A stretch of DNA of 19,287 nt from positions 1-19,287 of the forward strand of contig CALLKI010000036.1 in the NCBI GenBank assembly GCA_938008415.1. Direction: 5' to 3'. The first letter of the stretch is position 1, and each line of letters opens with the position of its first letter. The DNA is from an uncultured Luteimonas sp. (GTDB taxonomy: Bacteria > Pseudomonadota > Gammaproteobacteria > Xanthomonadales > Xanthomonadaceae). The translations under genes were made by a program, and so were the position numbers. The notes below the pieces were generated by a model. It saw nothing but the letters and a program-made list of their open reading frames with translations. It was not told where the DNA came from and searched no databases. Of this stretch, positions 8,831 to 15,541 are shown one piece after another.

Positions 8831-10228
8831 GTGTCCAGGACCCGACCCGATCCGACCGCGGCAGACGACGACCTGCTGAGCGTCGACCGCACCGCGATGC
8901 GGCCGCTGGCCGAGCGCATGCGCCCGCGCACGCTCGACGAGATGGTCGGGCAGAAGCGGCTGCTCGCGTCTGGCTCGGCGCTGCGCAAGTCGGTCGAGAC
9001 TGGCCGCGTGCATTCGATGATCCTCTGGGGGCCGCCCGGTTGCGGCAAGACCACGCTGGCCCTGCTGCTGGCCCGCTACGCCGATGCCGAGTTCCGCGCC
9101 ATCTCCGCGGTGCTGGCCGGCCTGCCGGAGGTGCGCCAGGTGCTGGCCGAGGCCGGGCACCGGTTCGCCGAAGGCCGCCGCACCGTGCTGTTCGTGGACG
9201 AGGTCCACCGCTTCAACAAGGCGCAGCAGGACGCGTTCCTGCCGCACATCGAGCGCGGCACGATCATCTTCGTCGGCGCCACCACCGAGAACCCCTCGTT
9301 CGAGCTCAATTCCGCGCTGCTGTCGCGCTGCCGCGTGCACGTGATGGAGCCGGTGTCGGAGGACGACATCGTGCTCGCCCTGCGCCGCGCGCTGGAGGAT
9401 GCAGAACGCGGGCTGGGCGGGCGGGGGCTGCACATTTCCGACGAACACCTGCGGCTCGTCGCCACCGCTGCCGACGGCGACGTGCGCCGGGCGCTGACCC
9501 TGCTCGAGATCGCCGCGGAACTGGCGGGCGAGGGCGGCAGCATCACCGGCGAGACGCTGGAACAGGTGCTGGCCGACCGCACCCGCCGCTTCGACAAGGG
9601 GGGCGAGCAGTTCTACGACCAGATCTCGGCCCTGCACAAATCCGTGCGCAGCTCCGACCCGGACGCCGCGCTGTACTGGCTGTGCCGGATGCTCGATGGC
9701 GGCTGCGACCCGATCTACCTGGCCAGGCGCATGACCCGGATGGCGGTCGAGGACATCGGCCTGGCCGACCCGCGCGCCCTGCGCATGGCGATCGACGCCT
9801 GGGAGGCCTACGACCGCCTCGGCAGCCCCGAGGGCGAGCTGGCACTCGCGCAGCTGGTGATCTACCTGGCCAGCACGGCCAAGTCCAACGCCGCCTACAA
9901 GGCCTTCGGCGCCGCCATGCGCGACGTGCGCGAGTCGGGCACCCGGGAGGTGCCCATGCACCTGCGCAACGCGCCGACGAAGCTGATGAAGGAACTGGGC
10001 TACTCGAAGGGCTACCAGTACGACCACGACCTCGAGGACGGCGTCGCGCTCGACCAGACCTGCTTCCCGGACGGCATGGGCGACCGGATCTACTACCACC
10101 CGGTGGAACGCGGCATGGAGCTCAAGCTCAAGGAAAAGCTCGACCGCCTGCGCGAAGCCCGCCGTGCGGCACGCAAATCCAGATCCGGCCACACCGCCGC
10201 TTCCCGACGTGGCGGCGATGTTTCCTGA
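8831..10228 (+). CDS. rarA: Replication-associated recombination protein A (AAA+ ATPase, MgsA/RarA)
   Basis: This 465-residue member of the RarA/WRNIP1/Mgs1 family acts at stalled replication forks. It shows Walker A GPPGCGKT (67-74), Walker B VLFVDEVH (D123-E124), sensor segment GATTENPSFELNSALLSRC, and the family C-terminal part with YLARRMTRMAVEDIGLADP, KSNAAYKAFGAA and GYQYDHD. GTG 8831 was chosen because it gives a short N-terminus running into DLLSVDRTAMRPLAERMRP, which resembles relatives. No clear Shine-Dalgarno is seen, and ATG 8897 is an alternative that would remove 22 residues. The basic tail (EARRAARKSRSGHTAASRR) is longer than in E. coli RarA. The order ftsK-lolA-rarA is conserved. 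Confidence 0.94.
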   Translation: MSRTRPDPTAADDDLLSVDRTAMRPLAERMRPRTLDEMVGQKRLLASGSALRKSVETGRVHSMILWGPPGCGKTTLALLLARYADAEFRAISAVLAGLPEVRQVLAEAGHRFAEGRRTVLFVDEVHRFNKAQQDAFLPHIERGTIIFVGATTENPSFELNSALLSRCRVHVMEPVSEDDIVLALRRALEDAERGLGGRGLHISDEHLRLVATAADGDVRRALTLLEIAAELAGEGGSITGETLEQVLADRTRRFDKGGEQFYDQISALHKSVRSSDPDAALYWLCRMLDGGCDPIYLARRMTRMAVEDIGLADPRALRMAIDAWEAYDRLGSPEGELALAQLVIYLASTAKSNAAYKAFGAAMRDVRESGTREVPMHLRNAPTKLMKELGYSKGYQYDHDLEDGVALDQTCFPDGMGDRIYYHPVERGMELKLKEKLDRLREARRAARKSRSGHTAASRRGGDVS

Positions 10229-10273
10229 ACCCCTTGCCGGCCTTCGTCGTCCAAGGCCACGAACGCGGGCCGC

Positions 10274-10281
10274 GGGTAGGG
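10274..10281 (+). other. KOPS-type octamer (FtsK-orienting sequence)
   Basis: GGGTAGGG fits the GGGNAGGG consensus that loads and orients FtsK. It reads rightward, toward the dif-like site about 300 bp away. Single octamers occur by chance; the case rests on the polarity seen over the whole window (see findings). Confidence 0.45.
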
Positions 10282-10399
10282 TGCGAGCCCACTTCCGCGT
10301 CTAACCCGGACGGAAGCTGCGCAGGATGCATGACGCATCGGCGTGGTTCCATCATCTCTCGTCTTCCTCTCTTCGATCGCTGATCCCTGCTGTTGTCGC

Positions 10400-10428
10400 C
10401 GCCCTGGGCTTCCGGGGCGCTTTTTTTT
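10400..10428 (+). terminator. Strong intrinsic terminator downstream of rarA
   Basis: An 8-bp stem, CGCCCTGG (10400-10407) and CCGGGGCG (10412-10419), has loop GCTT and is followed by C and eight T residues (10421-10428). This is the clearest terminator in the window. It lies 172 bp past the rarA stop, which is long for a simple 3' end and leaves room for a small RNA ending here. Confidence 0.88.
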
Positions 10429-10584
10429 CTGCGCCTGCGCAGATGGCCTTGTCCGCCACACGACGACAGGACGCGATGCCTGGCGATGGATGCACGCGTG
10501 CGTGGCCACAGACAGGATCTGGAAAGGGAGCGGTAAGCATGCACCGGAGCCGGGACGCTCAACGTATCTTGTAGTACACCTATA

Positions 10585-10612
10585 ATTTCGCATAATACAT
10601 CTTATGTAAACG
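10585..10612 (+). other. dif: dif-like XerC/XerD recombination site
   Basis: The 28 bp show the 11-6-11 architecture of dif. The left (XerC) arm is ATTTCGCATAA (10585-10595), the centre TACATC (10596-10601) and the right (XerD) arm TTATGTAAACG (10602-10612). Each arm matches 8 of 11 positions of E. coli dif (arms GGTGCGCATAA and TTATGTTAAAT), including the inner palindrome CATAA/TTATG. The left arm also matches the TTCGCATAA core that I recall for Xanthomonas dif and its filamentous phages. The right arm and the centre deviate from the usual well-conserved form. It could be the chromosomal dimer-resolution site, or a hybrid or decayed attachment site. Confidence 0.72.
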
Positions 10613-10839
10613 ACGGCCCGTGCGCCGGAACTGGTCGGAACCCGATACCATTCACCCCGGACTCACTGCCTGATTGGCTACAAGTTCCATACTCAGGTCA
10701 GTCCCGGCGCCGCACCATCGCGGGTCACCCGTTGACTCATAGTGGGCTTTCCAGTCCGCGAATGCGGGATAAACAACAGCAGTGCCAGTGCGTTGCGCTG
10801 CCATCTTCAAGCGCGCGCATTCGTTGCGGTCACGAGATG

Positions 10840-10854
10840 TCCCAGATTCTGGGA
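10840..10854. repeat. 15-bp palindrome upstream of the metal-sensor gene
   Basis: TCCCAGA and TCTGGGA flank a single central T, a perfect 7-bp inverted repeat. Such tight symmetry fits a dimeric DNA-binding protein site better than an RNA hairpin. The binding protein is unknown. It lies about 70 bp upstream of the MerR-type promoter. Confidence 0.4.
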
Positions 10855-10921
10855 TTTCTCAGCTGATCAATGGGTTATCGCGGAAACAATTTACGGGATG
10901 TGCCGCCAGCCGGACGGGCCC

Positions 10922-10952
10922 TTGAGTCTGGACCCGGGTCCAGGGAGACACT
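10922..10952 (+). promoter_or_regulatory. MerR-type operator/promoter of the copper operon
   Basis: A -35-like TTGAGT (10922-10927) and a -10-like GACACT (10947-10952) are separated by 19 bp, the long spacer typical of MerR-family promoters. The perfect palindrome CTGGACCCGGGTCCAG (10928-10943) sits inside that spacer. The MerR dimer would bind there and untwist the promoter when it binds metal. The divergence from ideal -35 and -10 hexamers is usual for this class. The sensor gene starts 48 bp downstream, so autoregulation of the whole operon is likely. Confidence 0.75.
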
Positions 10953-10960
10953 GGTCTTCC

Positions 10961-10978
10961 GCGGCCGGATCCGGCCGC
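10961..10978 (+). repeat. 18-bp perfect palindrome in the operon leader
   Basis: GCGGCCGGA is followed at once by its complement TCCGGCCGC. In RNA this can form a GC-rich hairpin in the 5' leader, 22 bases before the ATG of the sensor gene and clear of its GGGGA ribosome site (10990-10994). Whether it acts as a second operator or an mRNA stabiliser cannot be told from sequence. Confidence 0.5.
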
Positions 10979-11000
10979 CTCCCTTCCACGGGGACCCGCG

Positions 11001-11399
11001 ATGAAGATCGGCGAACTCGCACGGCGTGCCGGCGTCTCGGTCGACACGGTGCGCTACTACGAACGCAACGGCATCCTTGGCAAACCGCAGCGCACGCCAT
11101 CCGGCTACCGCGAATACGGCCGCGGCGACGTGCGCCGGCTCGGCTTCATCCGGCGTGCCAAGGCGCTCGGCTTCAGCCTGGACGAGATCCGGGAGCTGCT
11201 GGACCTGTCCGGCGGCACCGACATGGCCGCGGTCCGCGCCGCCGCCCGGGACCGGCTGCGTGACGTCGAGGCCCGGATCGCCGAACTGGTCCGGGTCCGG
11301 GACGCCCTGCGGGGACTGGTCGAGGCCTGCCCGGGCCACGGCCCGGCCGACCGCTGCCCGATCCTGGCGGCGCTTTCGGGAGACGACGATGGCGCATGA
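11001..11399 (+). CDS. MerR-family metal-responsive transcriptional regulator
   Basis: This 132-residue regulator has the MerR winged helix-turn-helix at the N-terminus (MKIGELARRAGVSVDTVRYYERNG, then SGYREY near 34-39). A dimerisation helix spans about 75-108, and the metal loop CPGHGPADRC has C110, H113 and C119. The two loop cysteines correspond to C112 and C120 of E. coli CueR, with one extra residue between. At the place of the Zn-sensor cysteine (CueR Ser77), alignment by eye puts Met75, which argues against a Zn(II) sensor. ATG 11001 has GGGGA six bases upstream. It lies just downstream of the MerR-type operator and overlaps the ATPase gene by 11 bp, so copper induction of the operon is the natural reading. 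The exact metal is inferred. Confidence 0.92.
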   Translation: MKIGELARRAGVSVDTVRYYERNGILGKPQRTPSGYREYGRGDVRRLGFIRRAKALGFSLDEIRELLDLSGGTDMAAVRAAARDRLRDVEARIAELVRVRDALRGLVEACPGHGPADRCPILAALSGDDDGA

Positions 11400-13677
11400 A
11401 AAGCACGCCTGCTGCCATGGTGACGGCCACGGGCGGCACGGCGGGGAAAACAAGGCCAAGGCCGGCAACTGCCACGGCAACCATGGCGCGCATCCGGATC
11501 ACGGGCACGCGCATACGCGCGGGCATGGCCATGCGGATCACGCGCACGGATGCGGGGGCGCGGCCGTACCCGCGCCCAGTGCCGCCTACGTCTGCCCGAT
11601 GTGCTCGGACGTGCGCCAGCCCGGCCCGGGCGCATGCCCGCATTGCGGCATGGCGCTGGAACCGGAGCTGCCGGCCCCGGATGCCGGCGAGGATCCCGAA
11701 TACATCGACTTCCGCCGCCGGTTCGTGCTGACGCTGCCGCTGACCGCCGCCGTGGTGGCACTGGCGATGTGGGGCCACCGCCTGCCCCTGTCCGGGACCA
11801 CGCGCAGCTGGCTGGAACTGCTGCTCAGCGTGCCTGTGGTGCTGTGGGCCGGCTGGCCGTTCCTGGGACGCTGGGCACGGTCGATCCGCCACCGCAGCCC
11901 GAACATGTGGACGTTGATCGGCACCGGCGTCATCGCCGCGTTCGCTTACAGCCTCGCGGCCACGCTCGCGCCGGACCTGTTCCCGGCCGGGTTCCACATG
12001 CACGGCCGCGTGGCCGTGTACTACGAGGCCGCGGCGGTGATCGTCTTGCTCACCCTGCTCGGCCAGCTGCTGGAACTGCGGGCGCGGGCGAAGACCTCCG
12101 CCGCGCTGCAGGCGCTGCTGGCGTTGTCTCCGCCGACCGCGCGCCGCGTGCGCGACGATGGCAGCGAGGAGGACGTTCCCCTCGCCCACGTCCAGGTCGG
12201 CGACCGCCTGCGCGTGCGCCCGGGCGAGAAGGTGCCCGTGGACGGCATCGTGCTCGAAGGCCGCTCGCTGGTGGACGAATCCATGTTGACCGGTGAACCC
12301 GTGCCGGTGGAAAAGACGCCCGGCGCGCACGTCATCGGCGCTACCCGGAACGGCAACGGCGCGCTGCTGATCCGCGCCGGGAAGGTCGGCGCGCAGACCG
12401 TGCTGGCGCAGATCGTGCAACTGGTGGCACAGGCACAACGCTCGCGCGCGCCGATGCAGCGGCTGGCCGACCGGGTCGCGTCGCGCTTCGTACCGGGCGT
12501 GGTGGCCGTCGCGGCCGTCGCGTTCCTGGCCTGGGGCCTGTCCGGCCCGGAGCCGTCGTGGACCTATGCCCTGGTCAACGCGGTGTCGGTGCTGATCATC
12601 GCCTGCCCCTGCGCGCTCGGCCTGGCCACGCCGATGTCGGTGATGGTCGCGACCGGGCGCGCCGCGAGGGCCGGCGTGCTGTTCCGCGACGCCGCGGCGC
12701 TCGAACGCCTGCACGTCGTGGATACCCTGGTCGTGGACAAGACCGGCACGCTCACCGAAGGCCGTCCGGCGTTCCGCGCGGTCGTTCCTGCGGACGGCTG
12801 GAACGGCGACGAGGTGCTGCGCATGGCGGCCGGCCTCGACCGTCACAGCGAACACCCGCTCGGCGCGGCCATCGTCGCCGAGGCGCGGCGGCGCGGACTG
12901 GCGCTGGCCGACGCCCGGGATTTCGAGTCCGTCACCGGCACCGGCGTGCGCGGCATCCTCGGGGGACGCAGGGTTGCGGTCGGCACCGCGCGGCTGATGG
13001 AGGACGCGGGCGCGGACATCGCGCCCCTGCGCGAGGAGGCCGAACGCCTGCGCGGCGAAGGCGCCAGCGTGGTCTACGTCGCCGTGGACGGCCGGCCCGC
13101 CGGGCTCATCGCCGTGGCCGACCCGGTCAAGGAATCGACGCCCGAAGCGCTTGCCACGCTGCGCGAGGCGGGCCTGCGCATCGTCATGGCCAGTGGCGAC
13201 GGCACCGCCACCGCGCGCGCGGTCGCGCGCTCACTCGGCATCAACGAGGTCCATGGCGAAATGCGCCCCGGGGACAAGGCGGAACTGGTGCGCCGCCTGC
13301 AGGCCGAAGGCCGGCGCGTGGCGATGGCCGGCGACGGGATCAACGACGCCCCTGCCCTCGCCGCCGCCGACGTCGGCATCGCCATGGGCGACGGCACCGA
13401 CATCGCCATGTCCAGCGCGCAGGTGACCCTGGTCAAGGGCGACCTGCGCGGCATCGCGCGTGCACGGGCCCTTTCCGATGCCGCGGTCGCGAACATGAAG
13501 CAGAATCTTGGCTTTGCTTTCGTGTACAACGCAGTGGGCGTGCCGCTGGCCGCGGGCGCGCTCTACCCGCTCACCGGCTGGCTGCCCGGCCCGATGTTCG
13601 CCGCGTTCGCGATGAGCCTCAGTTCGGTCTCGGTGGTCGGCAACGCGCTGCGGCTCAACTGGGCCAGACTCGACTGA
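11389..13677 (+). CDS. Cu(I)-type P1B ATPase with His-rich N-terminus
   Basis: This 762-residue inner-membrane ATPase is predicted to export Cu(I) to the periplasm. Residues 1-55 carry about 15 His and four Cys. A metal-binding module follows with CPMC (69-72) and CPHC (83-86), then the membrane core from about 110. Diagnostic sites are CPC (406-408), the phosphorylated D450 in DKTGTLTEG, HP (489-490) in the nucleotide domain, and GDGINDAP (648-655). YN (713-714) in the seventh membrane helix and MSLSS (742-746) in the eighth are the Cu(I) signature. There is no classical ferredoxin-like HMA domain. ATG 11389 has GGGAG six bases upstream and overlaps the regulator's end, so translation is probably coupled. 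Some systems call this copA, copF or actP. Confidence 0.93.
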   Translation: MAHEKHACCHGDGHGRHGGENKAKAGNCHGNHGAHPDHGHAHTRGHGHADHAHGCGGAAVPAPSAAYVCPMCSDVRQPGPGACPHCGMALEPELPAPDAGEDPEYIDFRRRFVLTLPLTAAVVALAMWGHRLPLSGTTRSWLELLLSVPVVLWAGWPFLGRWARSIRHRSPNMWTLIGTGVIAAFAYSLAATLAPDLFPAGFHMHGRVAVYYEAAAVIVLLTLLGQLLELRARAKTSAALQALLALSPPTARRVRDDGSEEDVPLAHVQVGDRLRVRPGEKVPVDGIVLEGRSLVDESMLTGEPVPVEKTPGAHVIGATRNGNGALLIRAGKVGAQTVLAQIVQLVAQAQRSRAPMQRLADRVASRFVPGVVAVAAVAFLAWGLSGPEPSWTYALVNAVSVLIIACPCALGLATPMSVMVATGRAARAGVLFRDAAALERLHVVDTLVVDKTGTLTEGRPAFRAVVPADGWNGDEVLRMAAGLDRHSEHPLGAAIVAEARRRGLALADARDFESVTGTGVRGILGGRRVAVGTARLMEDAGADIAPLREEAERLRGEGASVVYVAVDGRPAGLIAVADPVKESTPEALATLREAGLRIVMASGDGTATARAVARSLGINEVHGEMRPGDKAELVRRLQAEGRRVAMAGDGINDAPALAAADVGIAMGDGTDIAMSSAQVTLVKGDLRGIARARALSDAAVANMKQNLGFAFVYNAVGVPLAAGALYPLTGWLPGPMFAAFAMSLSSVSVVGNALRLNWARLD

Positions 13678-13693
13678 CCACGGGCGATACAGG

Positions 13694-15541
13694 ATGACCT
13701 TCCCCGGCAAAGACCTCCAGGACGCATCGCGCCGCCGCTTCGTGGCGGGACTGGCCGCGGCGCCGCTGCTCGCGGCCTGGCCGCGGCACGGCGGGACCAT
13801 GCCGCCACCTCTGCCGCCGTTCGAGCTGCGCGGCAGCCACTTCGACCTGGACATCGGCGTGATGCCGGTGAACTTCACCGGCATCACCCGTCCCGCGATC
13901 ACCATCAACGGCTATCTGCCCGCACCCGTGCTGCGCTGGCGCGAAGGCGACACGGTGACGGTACGCGTGACCAACCGCCTGCGCGACGCGATCACCTCGA
14001 TCCACTGGCATGGCATCCTGCTGCCGGCCAACATGGACGGCGTGCCGGGCATGAGCTTCGACGGCATCGCGCCCGACGAAAGCTGGCTGTACCGGTTCAC
14101 GCTGAAGCAATCCGGCACTTACTGGTACCACAGCCACTCGCTGTTCCAGGAACAGGCCGGCCTGTACGGCGCGATCGTGGTCGAACCGGTGGAGCCGCAC
14201 CCGTACCGCTGGGACCGCGAGCACGTGGTGCTGCTGTCGGACTGGACCGACCTCGACCCGGCCGCGCTGTTCCGGCGGCTGAAGAAGATGCCCGGGCACG
14301 ACAACTGGTACCGGCCGACCGTCGGCGACCTGCTGCGCGACGCCAGGCAACGCGGCTGGCGCGCCGCCCTTGCCGGGCGCGCCGCCTGGGACCGGATGCG
14401 GATGACGCCGAGCGACATCTCCGACGTCAACGCCCACACCTACACCTACCTGTGCAACGGCTTCACGCCCGCGCGCAACTGGACCGGCCTGTTCCGCCCC
14501 GGCGAGAAGGTGCTGCTGCGCTTCATCAATGCCTCGGCGATGACCTATTTCGACGTGCGCATCCCCGGGCTGAAGATGACCGTGGTCGCCGCGGACGGCC
14601 AGCCGGTGCATCCTGTGACCGTGGACGAGTTCCGGATCGCGGTGGCCGAGACCTTCGACGTGATCGTCGAGCCTTCCGGGCAGGACGCCTACACCATCTT
14701 CGCCCAGGACATGGGCCGCACCGGCTACGCGCGCGGCACGCTGGCCGTGGAACACGGCCTGGAGGCCCCCATTCCCGCGCCCGACCCGCGCCCGCTGCTG
14801 ACCATGCAGGACATGGGCCATGGCACGGGCCACGGTGACAGTCACGGTGATGGTCACGGCGCCGGCCATGGCATGGATCACGGCATGGACCATGGCGGCG
14901 GGCACGACGGCCACCACGGCATGCACGCGGGCGAGGCGCACGCGCATGCCATGCACCGTGCGCATGGACCAGGCGGAACGCATGGTGGACACGGCAGCCA
15001 TGGCGCCGCCATGCAGCCGCACCCGGAGAGCGAGCGCCGCAACCCGCTGGTGGACATGCAGGCGACGGCGCCGGAACCGCGACTGGACGACCCCGGCATC
15101 GGCCTGCGCGGCAACGGCCGCCGCGTGCTCACCTATGCCGACATGCGCAGCCTGTTCGACGACCCCGACGGCCGCGAGCCCTCGCGCACCATCGAGCTGC
15201 ACCTGACCGGGCACATGGAGAAGTTCGCCTGGTCGTTCGACGGCATGCGGTTCGCCGACGCCGGGCCGCTGCGCCTGAACTACGGCGAGCGCGTGCGCAT
15301 CGTGCTGGTCAACGACACGATGATGACGCACCCGATCCACCTCCACGGCATGTGGAGCGACGTCGAGGACGGGGACGGCCGATTCCACCTGCGCAAGCAC
15401 ACCGTGGACATGCCGCCGGGCACGAAGCGCAGCTACCGCGTGCACGCCGACGCGCTTGGCCGCTGGGCATACCACTGCCACCTGCTCTACCACATGGAAG
15501 CCGGGATGATGCGCGAGGTGCGCGTGGAGGAACGGGCATGA
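13694..15541 (+). CDS. copA: CopA/PcoA-type multicopper oxidase, Tat-exported
   Basis: This 615-residue periplasmic oxidase is of the copper-resistance type, thought to oxidise Cu(I) to the less toxic Cu(II) and to bind excess copper. A twin-arginine signal (SRRRFVAGLAAAPLLAAW) is near the N-terminus. The four copper-binding motifs are HWHG (104-107), HSHS (146-149), HPIHLHG (546-552) and HCHLLYHMEAGM (594-605), which supply the type 1 and trinuclear sites. Residues 371-440 form a His/Met/Gly-rich stretch with MDHG repeats before the last cupredoxin domain. ATG 13694 follows the ATPase stop by 16 bp. Its AGG lies directly against the start, so the ribosome site is poor and coupling to the upstream gene is likely. 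The next gene overlaps by ATGA. Confidence 0.95.
   Translation: MTFPGKDLQDASRRRFVAGLAAAPLLAAWPRHGGTMPPPLPPFELRGSHFDLDIGVMPVNFTGITRPAITINGYLPAPVLRWREGDTVTVRVTNRLRDAITSIHWHGILLPANMDGVPGMSFDGIAPDESWLYRFTLKQSGTYWYHSHSLFQEQAGLYGAIVVEPVEPHPYRWDREHVVLLSDWTDLDPAALFRRLKKMPGHDNWYRPTVGDLLRDARQRGWRAALAGRAAWDRMRMTPSDISDVNAHTYTYLCNGFTPARNWTGLFRPGEKVLLRFINASAMTYFDVRIPGLKMTVVAADGQPVHPVTVDEFRIAVAETFDVIVEPSGQDAYTIFAQDMGRTGYARGTLAVEHGLEAPIPAPDPRPLLTMQDMGHGTGHGDSHGDGHGAGHGMDHGMDHGGGHDGHHGMHAGEAHAHAMHRAHGPGGTHGGHGSHGAAMQPHPESERRNPLVDMQATAPEPRLDDPGIGLRGNGRRVLTYADMRSLFDDPDGREPSRTIELHLTGHMEKFAWSFDGMRFADAGPLRLNYGERVRIVLVNDTMMTHPIHLHGMWSDVEDGDGRFHLRKHTVDMPPGTKRSYRVHADALGRWAYHCHLLYHMEAGMMREVRVEERA

Larger units (their letters stand above)
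10229..11000. other. Long non-coding region between rarA and the copper operon
   Basis: There are 772 bp without a gene I can support. Reading frames here are short, lack ribosome sites and resemble nothing I know. In order it holds a KOPS octamer (10274), a small inverted repeat (10325-10339), a strong terminator (10400-10428), an AT-rich patch with the dif-like site (10566-10612), a 15-bp palindrome (10840-10854), the MerR-type operator (10922-10952) and a leader palindrome (10961-10978). The sequence between 10613 and 10839 shows nothing further that I can name. Confidence 0.7.

Noticed and set aside
10581..10596. TATAAT and CATAAT as promoter -10 elements in the AT-rich patch
   Set aside because: No convincing -35 at a proper distance, no gene close downstream, and the overlap with the dif-like site explains the AT-richness better.
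10742..11263. A 173-codon frame across the copper promoter and the start of the regulator gene
   Set aside because: It overlaps the MerR operator and the merR reading frame, lacks a ribosome site, and becomes Arg/Pro-rich out-of-frame sequence after 11001.
14835..14845. matS-like GTGAC-A-GTCAC, a possible MatP terminus site
   Set aside because: matS needs a 3-bp centre between GTGAC and GTCAC; here the centre is one base, and the sequence is part of repetitive His codons in the oxidase gene.
14804..15013. Direct repeats that could look like a small CRISPR or tandem-repeat array
   Set aside because: The repeats are in frame in the multicopper oxidase and are explained by His/Met/Gly codons; unit length and spacing vary.
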